Notes under the pieces: generated by a model
Database searches by the model: none
Seen by the model: the letters and a program-made list of their open reading frames with translations, nothing else
Told to the model about the DNA's origin: nothing
Assembly: GCA_963668655.2 (NCBI GenBank)
Contig: CAXXPQ010000003.1
Coordinates: 62,001 to 126,000 of the forward strand
Origin: G963668655 sp963668655
GTDB taxonomy: Bacteria; Myxococcota_A; SURF-8
DNA: 64,000 nucleotides
Reading direction: 5' to 3'
Position numbers and translations under genes: made by a program
In this document: in pieces, positions 7,995-16,116 of the stretch
Layout: each line of letters opens with the position of its first letter
Position numbering within the stretch: position 1 is the stretch's first letter

Positions 7995-9641
7995 ATGAGA
8001 ACCGCCTTGCAAAGCCCTTTATGCCGTTCCATTCCGAAGTATTCCGGAAACTTGCCCGCCTCTCTTTTCATCGCTTTTGTCGGCATGATCCTGATTTCGT
8101 GGACCGGATTTTCCCAGGTGTCCGCAGATGAAGCCGAATCCGAAAAGAAAATGGATCGGGCGGATCTGGTCTATAGGGCCGAAGTCCTTCCCGGCGCCGT
8201 TCCGACGATTCGTATCGCCCTGGAATTTCAGGGAGATCCGAGCGGACATACCGTTCTTTCCATCTGCGAACGAAATCAATGGAACGGTATCGCAAACTGC
8301 TCGGAAGGCGTAAAAAGCGTTGTATCCATATCCGGAGACGGGACCGAAACGCCGCTGCCCGCCGATGAAAACGGACACTGGTTTTGGGATCACGCCCCGG
8401 ATGCCCGCCTGCGGATACGGTACGAACTCGTATCGGACGGCTCGGCCCCCACCACGGATTATTCCAGCTTTTCGAAGCCCGTGATTCAAGAGGATTGGCT
8501 GCATCTATATGGAAATACGGGAATAATGGTTCCCAGTCACTTCACGGGGAAGGACGCGGTTTACACGATCGAATGGCAATGGATGCCGTTCCCAACGCCC
8601 GATTGGCGTTTTCTGGCCACACGCGGAAACGGCCAAAGGTTGTTTCGCTATACGGGAACGCTGGCTGCGTTCAGAAAACAGAGCATCCTGGCCGGAAAAC
8701 TGGAAGTTCGCCGAATTCGCAAAGGAGCGCTGTCATTGACGGTTGCGACCGTCCGCGATGATCGGCCTTTTTCCATCGATGAACTGGCGGAGAAAACCGT
8801 TGCCTTGCTCACCGTCGCAAGAAAGCTGTTCGCGGAAAAAGAAGCCCGATCGGGTTTTCTCTTTCTGCTTCCGGCGCGAAAAAGCCACTCCAGGGCCCTG
8901 GCGGCCAACGCCTCATCCGTAGGAAACGGCCTGGTCGTTTTCTGTGATCCTCACCATCCTCTGAACGATCGAAACGCTTCCGGCAAAGCGCTTTTGCCCC
9001 TTCTGGCCCACGAGATCGTCCATTTCTGGAACGGAGGACGTTTGCATTTCGGCCATGAAGACGAGGCCGTAAAGTGGTTTTCCGAAGGCTTTACGGACTA
9101 TTACGCCCGGCGTCTGTTGTCTTTGGGAAAAATGATGTCCTGTGATGCCGCGCTGGCGCGGAGAAACGCGGTCTGGCGGCAATATTGGCAAAGCCCCGTC
9201 CGGGACCGATCCAACGAGGTCATTCGAACCGGCTTCTGGAGCCATTCGGCCTTGCACACCCTGCCCTACCTGCGCGGCGACCTGGCCGCACAAATCCTGG
9301 ACATAGCGATCCGGAGAAAAAACAAGGGAAAACGGAGCCTTGACAGCTTGTTGGCGAAGATGCTCCACGCGGCGAAGACCGATAAAAAGGCGCTGGACAA
9401 CGAACGGATTTTCGGCTTTATAGAAGACGCCGCCGATTCTCTAACCGCTCGGAATCTAAGGATATTCATCCGTGATGGCGGTCTTCCGGACGCCTTCGCA
9501 AACGCCCTGGCCCCCTGCTACGAACTCGTCTTTCGCTCCGGCGGCGATGAACAAATCCAAAACACCGCGCCTCCATCGACCGGGATCCCCCGGTTCCGGA
9601 CGAAAAAAAGCGCCCCGGCCTGGTGCCGGGACGCCATGTAA
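7995..9641 (+). CDS. M61-like secreted metallopeptidase
   Basis: A 548-residue protein with an N-terminal signal or anchor (hydrophobic residues about 23-42) and a gluzincin zinc site: HEIVH at 339-343 followed by HFWNG, and the third ligand Glu364 in WFSEGFTDYYA. The combination HExxHxWNG and WFxEGxTxYY is typical of the M61 (glycyl aminopeptidase) group, with an N-terminal beta domain before the catalytic part; no PDZ domain is visible at the end. It probably acts on peptides in the periplasm or at the cell surface. The start overlaps the predicted transcription start. The next in-frame ATG, at 8085, has no ribosome site and would cut the signal sequence. Confidence 0.85.
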   Translation: MRTALQSPLCRSIPKYSGNLPASLFIAFVGMILISWTGFSQVSADEAESEKKMDRADLVYRAEVLPGAVPTIRIALEFQGDPSGHTVLSICERNQWNGIANCSEGVKSVVSISGDGTETPLPADENGHWFWDHAPDARLRIRYELVSDGSAPTTDYSSFSKPVIQEDWLHLYGNTGIMVPSHFTGKDAVYTIEWQWMPFPTPDWRFLATRGNGQRLFRYTGTLAAFRKQSILAGKLEVRRIRKGALSLTVATVRDDRPFSIDELAEKTVALLTVARKLFAEKEARSGFLFLLPARKSHSRALAANASSVGNGLVVFCDPHHPLNDRNASGKALLPLLAHEIVHFWNGGRLHFGHEDEAVKWFSEGFTDYYARRLLSLGKMMSCDAALARRNAVWRQYWQSPVRDRSNEVIRTGFWSHSALHTLPYLRGDLAAQILDIAIRRKNKGKRSLDSLLAKMLHAAKTDKKALDNERIFGFIEDAADSLTARNLRIFIRDGGLPDAFANALAPCYELVFRSGGDEQIQNTAPPSTGIPRFRTKKSAPAWCRDAM

Positions 9642-9666
9642 CCTTTCGGCTTTACACTGATTTCCG

Positions 9667-11370
9667 TTACAGGAAACTCAGGATTCCGGAGAGAACCTTG
9701 GCCAGCGCGGCATTGAAGGAATACTGATCCGCCTCCCGCCAGTCCGCCTCGTCTCCCTCCGCCAGACGCAGCCCGACCCAATCCACGTACAGCAGCCCGG
9801 CAAAGCTCGGATCGCTCATGGCGATATAGGGCGTGGTAACGGTGTGCTCATCCGCCTCGATGGCGTACGGCGTACCCGCGAAATGCGCCGCGTCCACCAG
9901 CGTGTCCTCGTCCCCCGCGCAGAAAAAACCGCCCGAGCCGTCCGGCAGGCCGTCGTCCGTCAGTTCGTCCGGGCATTCCCATTCCAGGTACAGGCTGTTT
10001 TCGAACTCCGGCTTGTCGCTGGTCCAGGCGGGCAGCATCTCCCGCAGGGGCTTCGGATCGGCATAATAAGCCTGGAAATCCAGGGCCAACAGGTTGAACT
10101 TCATCAGGCCGTTCAGCAAGGTGGTCAGGGTCGAGGGACTGAGCGCGGCATCCGGGATGGGCAGATCCACGCCGACCAGATCCAGCAGTCCGCAGGTGAT
10201 CGCCACCATGGCCGCCGCCGAGATCAGCGGAGAAACCGTCTGATCCACATAGGCCAGATCATCCCCGACCAGGATATGATTTTTCAGAGCATTGGCGGCC
10301 AGAATCGTATCGGCGTCGATGATGACCCGCGCCGCGAGTTCCTCCTGCGGTTCCTCGCCCTCTTCCGGCGTGCTATACCGCCAAATGTTCATGACCAGTT
10401 CACCGTTTTCATCGACGGTCAGGAAATCGTCACTCTGATCCGGATCGTCCCGCCGTTCGGACTCGGCGCTGACCATGGCCGCCAGTACGTCGTCCAAAGC
10501 GCCCAGCAGCAATTCCCGCGTCCGGTCCACCTTCGCGGATCCGTCGTCCTGAAAGGCCAGAAAATCCTCGTCGTAATTCAGCAGGTAGGCCACGATATTC
10601 AGGATGGCCGGAAGATCCACGTCCAGCATATCCGAGCCGAACATGCCGATCACCGTGTATAAATCCGATTTGACATGGTGGGCGGTAACGAACTCGAAAA
10701 CCATGGCCATCATGCGGCTGATGCCGTCCAGGACGTAAACGTCCGTGTCGTCGATCTCGCCGGTAATCCACACGGTTTCGTGAATGCCCAGATAGATGGG
10801 AATTCTGGTGAACGTCATGTTCAGTCCGCCCAGCGTTTTCAACTCGGAATACAGCTCCACCGATTTCATGAAATGGGCGTTGAGTTCCCCCAGGGTCTTC
10901 ACCAGTTCCTTGTCGATCCATTCCGCGAAGTCCGACGGATCGTCGTCCTGGCTTTTCTCCGGGACTTTCGGCTGCAACGCCACCTGGATAATCATGCCCA
11001 GCGTTTCCAGCCCCACCATGGATTCCGTCAAGGCATATCCGAATACGGCCCGAGGATCGTCCGGAACAGCCGCATAGGCTTCCATGAAGAATTCCCCGGC
11101 GATCTGCGCCTCGCCGTTTTCCAGCCAGAAGACACCGCTTTCCACCAGGCTTTCGATATCCGGCGCTTCCGCATCGCCGTCTTCGTCCCCATCCACGGGT
11201 TCTTCGGTGTCCCCATCCGTATCGCCGTCCGTCGGCTCCTCGACATCGCCGTCCGGCGTATCCGTATCACCGTCGGGCCGGGAATCCCCCCCCGAACTTC
11301 CGCAGGCCGAGACGAACAGGCCGATCAACAAAACGAAAAGCGGCAGAACGACGTATTTCAAAGCTTTCAT
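9667..11370 (-). CDS. Lipoprotein with DGD tether and helical TPR-like domain
   Basis: A 567-residue predicted lipoprotein. The lipobox is VSAC (Cys23), followed by about 45 residues rich in DGDT, DGDV and DGDE units. The mature part begins with a TPR-like helix pair (about residues 75-115, FWLENGEAQIAGEFFMEAYA) and stays mostly helical, with a long conserved-looking middle and two cysteine-containing stretches near the end. I do not recognise a catalytic motif. It is downstream of the propeller/phosphoesterase lipoprotein gene with a 12-base gap and is likely co-transcribed. Its stop faces the M61-like gene 25 bases away; no terminator is visible between them. Confidence 0.8.
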   Translation of the reverse strand: MKALKYVVLPLFVLLIGLFVSACGSSGGDSRPDGDTDTPDGDVEEPTDGDTDGDTEEPVDGDEDGDAEAPDIESLVESGVFWLENGEAQIAGEFFMEAYAAVPDDPRAVFGYALTESMVGLETLGMIIQVALQPKVPEKSQDDDPSDFAEWIDKELVKTLGELNAHFMKSVELYSELKTLGGLNMTFTRIPIYLGIHETVWITGEIDDTDVYVLDGISRMMAMVFEFVTAHHVKSDLYTVIGMFGSDMLDVDLPAILNIVAYLLNYDEDFLAFQDDGSAKVDRTRELLLGALDDVLAAMVSAESERRDDPDQSDDFLTVDENGELVMNIWRYSTPEEGEEPQEELAARVIIDADTILAANALKNHILVGDDLAYVDQTVSPLISAAAMVAITCGLLDLVGVDLPIPDAALSPSTLTTLLNGLMKFNLLALDFQAYYADPKPLREMLPAWTSDKPEFENSLYLEWECPDELTDDGLPDGSGGFFCAGDEDTLVDAAHFAGTPYAIEADEHTVTTPYIAMSDPSFAGLLYVDWVGLRLAEGDEADWREADQYSFNAALAKVLSGILSFL

Positions 11371-11382
11371 TTTCGTTCCCTC

Positions 11383-13917
11383 CTAATCGTCGATCCGTTT
11401 GGCGTACGGCGGCCGAGGTTTGTCCCCGTTCATCATGCGCCAGAGATGATCGCCCAGACCGTCGTGCCCGTCGAACACGGACCAGTCCCATTTCTTGGCT
11501 TCTTCCGCGAATTTCCCCTCCGACGGATTGGCTTCCACCGGGACTTCCGGAACGATGGCGGTATAGGGCGTGCTGTCGGGCTGATCGGTGAAGACATCCA
11601 ACATGGGCGGCGCCATGAGCGTGTTCTTGTTGATGGGCGGCAGCCCGAAAATCAGTTCGATGGTGCGGAAAACCGACGGTCCGGAATAATGCACCGTGCC
11701 CGTATAGCCGCGTTTGATCCACGGGCTGGCCATGAAACAGACCGAGCGGTGGGCATCGATGTGGTCGCCCGGGCCGGATTGGGGATCGTCCTCGATGGCG
11801 ATCAGCAGCGATTTCTCCCAGAACGAGGAGTGGCTGAGCCAGTCTACCAGCATACCCATGCCGTGATCGTTGTCGGCGATCATCGTACGGGGCGTGGGGG
11901 CTCCCGCGTCTCCTCCCACGGTATGATCGTTGGGCAGCACGATGTAGATGAACGACGGAAAGAGCCGGTTCTTGATCTTCTCATCGTCCGTGTTCTCCGC
12001 CAGCGTCCATTCTCGAATGATTTCCTTGGCTTTGTCCACGTCCGTCACGCCCTGGCTCCAGAAGGGATATTTCAGGTCGATGCGGTCGCGCCAGTCGCCG
12101 ATGGCCTCCAGGGCGAAATTGACCGCCTGGCCGTAGATGCGGAACGAGACATCGTGTTTGTTCAGATGATGGAAGAAAGATTTGTTGTAGTGCACCGAGG
12201 TCGGATCGACGCCGGTGGCCGGGAAGCGGTCGAAGCGGTTCTTTTCCACGTAATCGGTACAGTCCGCCTGGGTCACCCACATATGCCCCTGAAGCGAAAC
12301 CTCGGCGTCGGCATAGAAGTTCACCATATCCACGAAGGTCGCGGCCAGCGAATGGGCGTTCGGCGTGTTGTTGATCCAGCGGCCCGGTTCGACTTCGTAC
12401 CATCCCCAGGCGGCCAAAGCGGGATCGTGCCATTCGTCGCCGGGATGGTCCTGGCCCCGGTAGCTTCCCATCACTTCGTCGTACGTCTTGTTTTCCTTGA
12501 TGACCAGGATGACGTGCTCGATGGGAAATTTCTCGTTCTCGTCCACGGGAAGCGGCAGGATTTTCGGGCAGTTGTTGTCCGGGAAGAAGCCCAGCGTCCG
12601 CTCGACATTGTTTTTCACTTTCAGGCTGTGCGCTTCCAGGTCGCCGGACTCCACGGGGATTTCGAAAAGCTGCAAAACGCCGTTCAGACCGATTCCCGTA
12701 TGAACCAGCGGCTCGGCCCCCCAGCCCTTGGCGTTGACCACCGCCATCCGGTCGCCATCGTCCGTCAAGGCCAGGCGCACGGGATAAAAGGCCGTGGGAA
12801 CGGCTCCCAGAATCTGCCAGTTTTCGGTGTCGATCACCTCCACGGCGTTATGGTCTGCGGAGGCCACGTAGGCGCGCCGGGAAAGCTTGTGAACGACCAC
12901 ATGATTGGGCGTCCAACTCTTCAGGTCCGAATGGTCCGGATCCAATTCCAGCGTCCGGAAGACGGTATTCGTGTCAGTGTCGATGATGCTCAGGTTGTCG
13001 GCATCGGCGTTGGTGACGATCAGGTATTTCCCGTTTTCCGCCAGCGCCAGCCCCTCCGGCCCCTTGTCCACGGGAATCGTGGCGGTGACGCTCATCTCCT
13101 GCGTATCCACCACGGATACCGAGTTACCCGCCCAGTTGCTGACGTAGGCCGTACGGCCGTCGGCGCTCAGTACGGCGTCATAGGGATAGTTTCCCACATG
13201 CACCTTGGTCTTTCCGTCGTCGGCCAGAACGATCTTCGTGAACATGCTCTGGGTGGGAGACACCGTGTAGAGCGTCTTCTCGTCGGCCGAAAGCGTCACC
13301 GCGCCGATATAACCTCCCACCGGGATTTCCCGCTGCAAAACGAGCTGATCGTCCTGCCAGGCGTACACTTTCACGTCCATGGCGCCCGCGCCCGGCAAAT
13401 ACAGGGTTTTTCCGTCCGCGGTCACCGCCATTCCGTATCCTCCGCCGACTTTGGAAATCGTCTGGACCGGACGAATCGGCTCGCCTTCCGCTCGACCGAC
13501 GGTTTCCGCCGTCTCGGAACCGTCCGCGTCGCCATCCTCCGGAACCTCCCCCGAAAGATCATAAACCTGCAATTGCTTGTCGCCTTCGGCATGGGTGACG
13601 TAAGCGTATTTGCCCCCCACCGCCAAGCCCCAGGGGAAACGAGCCAGCAAATGCGTATCTCCGGCGGGCGTCAGGGCCTTGCCGTCGGAGGTGAGCGCCG
13701 TTCCGGTTTCCGCGAAATACCCGGCGGGAACGAGCGCCTCCGTGGACGGATCTCCTATGGAACAACCGGCGTCCTTGGCCGCCGATTTCGCCTCTTCCAG
13801 GGCCTTTCCCGGAGCTTCCGCCGGGTCCGCCTCTTGTTTCGAAGAACCGCAGCCGGTTCCATAGGCGGCCCACAGCAGGCAGAGAGTCAAAACCACCCAG
13901 GTATGCTTGAATTTCAT
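11383..13917 (-). CDS. Beta-propeller / phosphoesterase fusion lipoprotein
   Basis: An 844-residue predicted lipoprotein. The ATG at 13917 is preferred because GGAGG sits 7 bases before it; an in-frame ATG 36 bases upstream has none. The lipobox is GTGC (Cys23). Residues about 75-420 are YVTN/YncE-type propeller repeats (for example LSADGRTAYVSNWAGNSVSV). Residues about 455-800 belong to the PF04185-type phosphoesterase branch of the alkaline phosphatase superfamily, starting with HVILVIKENKTYDEV and ending with the DHIDAHRS segment. This two-domain order is a known family annotated as YncE/alkaline phosphatase fusion. The substrate is unknown; a phosphodiester or phospholipid is possible. 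A short internal DGDADG run joins two propeller blades. Confidence 0.88.
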   Translation of the reverse strand: MKFKHTWVVLTLCLLWAAYGTGCGSSKQEADPAEAPGKALEEAKSAAKDAGCSIGDPSTEALVPAGYFAETGTALTSDGKALTPAGDTHLLARFPWGLAVGGKYAYVTHAEGDKQLQVYDLSGEVPEDGDADGSETAETVGRAEGEPIRPVQTISKVGGGYGMAVTADGKTLYLPGAGAMDVKVYAWQDDQLVLQREIPVGGYIGAVTLSADEKTLYTVSPTQSMFTKIVLADDGKTKVHVGNYPYDAVLSADGRTAYVSNWAGNSVSVVDTQEMSVTATIPVDKGPEGLALAENGKYLIVTNADADNLSIIDTDTNTVFRTLELDPDHSDLKSWTPNHVVVHKLSRRAYVASADHNAVEVIDTENWQILGAVPTAFYPVRLALTDDGDRMAVVNAKGWGAEPLVHTGIGLNGVLQLFEIPVESGDLEAHSLKVKNNVERTLGFFPDNNCPKILPLPVDENEKFPIEHVILVIKENKTYDEVMGSYRGQDHPGDEWHDPALAAWGWYEVEPGRWINNTPNAHSLAATFVDMVNFYADAEVSLQGHMWVTQADCTDYVEKNRFDRFPATGVDPTSVHYNKSFFHHLNKHDVSFRIYGQAVNFALEAIGDWRDRIDLKYPFWSQGVTDVDKAKEIIREWTLAENTDDEKIKNRLFPSFIYIVLPNDHTVGGDAGAPTPRTMIADNDHGMGMLVDWLSHSSFWEKSLLIAIEDDPQSGPGDHIDAHRSVCFMASPWIKRGYTGTVHYSGPSVFRTIELIFGLPPINKNTLMAPPMLDVFTDQPDSTPYTAIVPEVPVEANPSEGKFAEEAKKWDWSVFDGHDGLGDHLWRMMNGDKPRPPYAKRIDD

Positions 13918-14100
13918 GAAACGCCTCCGACATTCAGAGATTGGAATCGTCATCCATATCGTTCTTGGAATCTTGCCTATAGTAATCGGGGAGGATCGCC
14001 TTCGTCAAGGCGACAATGCACATCCCATGGAATTCTAACGGACGAAGGAAAACGGCCGGACATCGCCGCCGGTGAAATCGGAAGACAGAAAACCCGCCGA

Positions 14101-15282
14101 CTATTTCTTGTCCGTCTCCTTCGGCGCGACCGATTCCGGCAGAGGTCGGTTTTTCAATTCCGCGAGATCCAGACGTTCCTTCATCCCCGTGGAAACGAAG
14201 ACGTTCTGATCGGCGTCCATGCCCACCCCTTCATAGCCGGATTTCTCCGAGAGAAATTCCAGTCCCGCTTCCTTGCCCAGGGAAAAAACCGCCTGGCCGT
14301 AGATCTTGGCTTTCAGGGGATCCGGTCCCCATACCCCCGCAGTCAGGCAGTTCCGATACTGCCGACCGGTTTTCGGGTCGAGAAATGGATGATACATCTT
14401 TTTTTTACGAATGAACGCTCCGGAATAATAGTTCGTAATCATCAGCGCCCCATCACCCGTCGCGACATCGCCATAATAATCCAAAGCATTTTTCGGATGT
14501 TGAAGGGAAATCTTCCAGGGATGCTTGAACTGTTTTCCCCTGGAAACCACGTCGGACCCGAAAAGCGCAAAATAGTTCTCCACTCCCCGTTCCGCCATGG
14601 TCCGCTGAACTTCCCGAAGCACCCACCCCCGGCGAATGGTTCGAAAATCCAGCCCCATCCCCTTTTCCGGGAGAAAGACGGTCTTCTTCTCATTGTCGAA
14701 ACGGATATGCTCCATGCCCACAAGCGGCAGAGTCGCGGCCAGTTCCTCTTTCGTCGGAAAATGCCCCTGAAGATCTCCCATTTTCCACAGATCGTACAGA
14801 GGCTTCAATGTGATATCCACCGTTCCCTCGGATTCCCCCGCGATCCGGACGATTTCCTGCAGGCTCTCGTAAAACGGCTCATCCACTTCCACCGGGGCGA
14901 TTCCGGCCTGGTCGTTGATTTTCTTTACTAGGCTTTCTTCATAATCCGGTTCGAGATCCCGGGCCAGGCGGTACAGATTCTTGGAAACCATGCGAATGGT
15001 TTCTTCCAGGCGGGTCAAGTCCCTGGCGACGACCTTGATCCGAATGGCGCCGTCCCAGATCTCGATCCGACGTTCCACCATCTGCTCCGGCATCCCCTCC
15101 GCGTCGTACACTTTCTTCATCACGCGATCGTTGACCGCCTTCTGCCGCTCCTCCTTGCTCTGCCATGGGGTAAAAAGAACCAGAAACGCCGCGATGGTCC
15201 CCAAAACGGCAACGATTTTCGGCAGACTCCCCTTCGGACCGGGGCGGGCGTCGGAGAGACGATCCCGTCTGGGCTTGGACAT
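14101..15282 (-). CDS. Membrane-anchored ApbE-like protein, altered active site
   Basis: A 393-residue protein with an N-terminal transmembrane helix (about 22-39) and an ApbE fold afterwards. ApbE enzymes transfer FMN from FAD to a Thr of exported flavoproteins. Recognisable blocks are GTVDITLKPLYDLWKMG (153-169), YFALFGSDVVSRG (237-249) and YHPFLDPKTG (297-306). The segment matching the usual DLGGIAKGYA reads LDFRTIRRGWV (211-221). The segment matching ADALATALF reads AKIYGQAVF (325-333), replacing the Asp and Thr that hold the metal with Lys326 and Gln330. It may be a non-catalytic flavin-binding paralogue. TTGGAGG precedes the start. The gene is flanked by a receiver-domain gene on the same strand. 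Confidence 0.72.
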   Translation of the reverse strand: MSKPRRDRLSDARPGPKGSLPKIVAVLGTIAAFLVLFTPWQSKEERQKAVNDRVMKKVYDAEGMPEQMVERRIEIWDGAIRIKVVARDLTRLEETIRMVSKNLYRLARDLEPDYEESLVKKINDQAGIAPVEVDEPFYESLQEIVRIAGESEGTVDITLKPLYDLWKMGDLQGHFPTKEELAATLPLVGMEHIRFDNEKKTVFLPEKGMGLDFRTIRRGWVLREVQRTMAERGVENYFALFGSDVVSRGKQFKHPWKISLQHPKNALDYYGDVATGDGALMITNYYSGAFIRKKKMYHPFLDPKTGRQYRNCLTAGVWGPDPLKAKIYGQAVFSLGKEAGLEFLSEKSGYEGVGMDADQNVFVSTGMKERLDLAELKNRPLPESVAPKETDKK

Positions 15283-15413
15283 GTTCTTTCGCCTCCAAAG
15301 TTGAAATTCCCTGGTTCAGGGCGTAACACAGGAAGGAAGAAATGTAAACGTTTTGGCGGCTATACGGAAAACCACGGAAAGGATCTCACGTACGACGGAA
15401 ATGGGCGCCAAAC

Positions 15414-15438
15414 GAAAAACGCCCCCGGTCGGGAGCGT
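15414..15438 (-). terminator. Rho-independent terminator of the receiver gene
   Basis: Read leftward, ACGCTCCC and GGGGGCGT form an 8-bp stem (one G-U pair) with a GACC loop, followed by a T5 run. It begins about 28 bases after the receiver gene stop and separates it from the ApbE-like gene. Confidence 0.75.
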
Positions 15439-15465
15439 CTTACGATGTAAAAGAGAACGCGGCGT

Positions 15466-15897
15466 CTACCAGCCTTTTTCTTCCAGAATATCCTCTATCT
15501 TCTCGAACGAACGTCTTTCCACAAGCACGGTATGCTCCGTGGCCGCCCGGCCGATCTTTTCCATCAGTTCCTTGATATCGATGGGTTTCTGGAGGAATTC
15601 TACCGCGCCTTCCTTGACCGCTTCCACGCCCTTTTCAATGGTTCCGTGTCCGGTCAATAAAAGAACCTGCTGATCCGGATCGTCCCGGATCAACTGCCGA
15701 AGCGTTTCTATGCCGTCCATTCCGGGCATCTGCAAATCAAGAATAACGGCATCGAAGCGATGTTGTCCGGCAAGTTTGATCGCGTCTTCTCCATTCGACG
15801 CGGTCAATACGTCCAAATTTCGCGCTTTCAGTCGCTTGGCCAGAATTTCCACGAAATCGGCTTCGTCGTCCACCAAGAGAACCTTTTCGTTCGCCAT
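15466..15897 (-). CDS. Single-domain response regulator
   Basis: A 143-residue CheY-like receiver domain with no output domain. It has the acidic pair Asp10/Asp11, the phospho-acceptor Asp54 in ILDLQMPGMDG, the switch Thr in LLTGHG and the conserved Lys in LQKP. The last 25 residues (from about VLVERRSFEK) form a charged helix outside the receiver fold. No histidine kinase is encoded nearby, so its partner is unknown. A good promoter lies at 15960-15987 and a terminator follows, so it is a stand-alone unit. Confidence 0.92.
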   Translation of the reverse strand: MANEKVLLVDDEADFVEILAKRLKARNLDVLTASNGEDAIKLAGQHRFDAVILDLQMPGMDGIETLRQLIRDDPDQQVLLLTGHGTIEKGVEAVKEGAVEFLQKPIDIKELMEKIGRAATEHTVLVERRSFEKIEDILEEKGW

Positions 15898-15959
15898 GCC
15901 GTGACTCCTTGCTCGGTTTTTTTTCCCGTTTTTCGTAAGCGAAAAAAACGTTTTTATAT

Positions 15960-15987
15960 TTTATATCCTTTTCGAAACCGTTTTCAA
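15960..15987 (-). promoter_or_regulatory. Sigma-70-like promoter for the response regulator
   Basis: On the leftward strand TTGAAA (15987-15982), a 16-base spacer and TATAAA (15965-15960). The predicted start near 15953 gives a leader of about 55 bases that contains a hairpin with CG-T-rich arms around a CTTA loop, followed by AAGGAG ahead of the ATG. Confidence 0.6.
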
Positions 15988-15993
15988 TATAAT
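15988..15993 (+). promoter_or_regulatory. -10 element of the divergent rightward promoter
   Basis: A perfect TATAAT facing right, immediately next to the -35 of the leftward promoter. No good -35 is spaced upstream, so it may need an activator. Transcription would start near 16000, about 117 bases before the metallopeptidase start. Confidence 0.4.
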
Positions 15994-16116
15994 AATGGAC
16001 AACTTTCGATCAATTTTCTTCCCTTTTGTTTTCGGGTTCGGAAAATATCGAAATCACGGAATGAAATCATTCCCCGGCGGATCGAACGTATCAACGGCTC
16101 CATGGAGAAAACACTC

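Noticed and set aside
9560..9670. Terminator between the convergent M61-like gene and the TPR-like lipoprotein gene.
   Set aside because: The CCCGGCC/GGTGCCGGG hairpin lies inside the coding end of the M61-like gene and no T-run follows.
10675..14931. A 1,418-codon open frame on the plus strand, antisense to three lipoprotein or ApbE-like genes.
   Set aside because: It crosses gene borders, is Arg/His/Gly-rich and has no recognisable domain. The leftward genes it covers have lipoboxes, ribosome sites and clear domains.
15760..16116. N-terminal extension of the frameshifted peptidase gene.
   Set aside because: It would overlap the receiver gene and its promoter; the ATG at 16117 has a ribosome site and starts a proper signal peptide.
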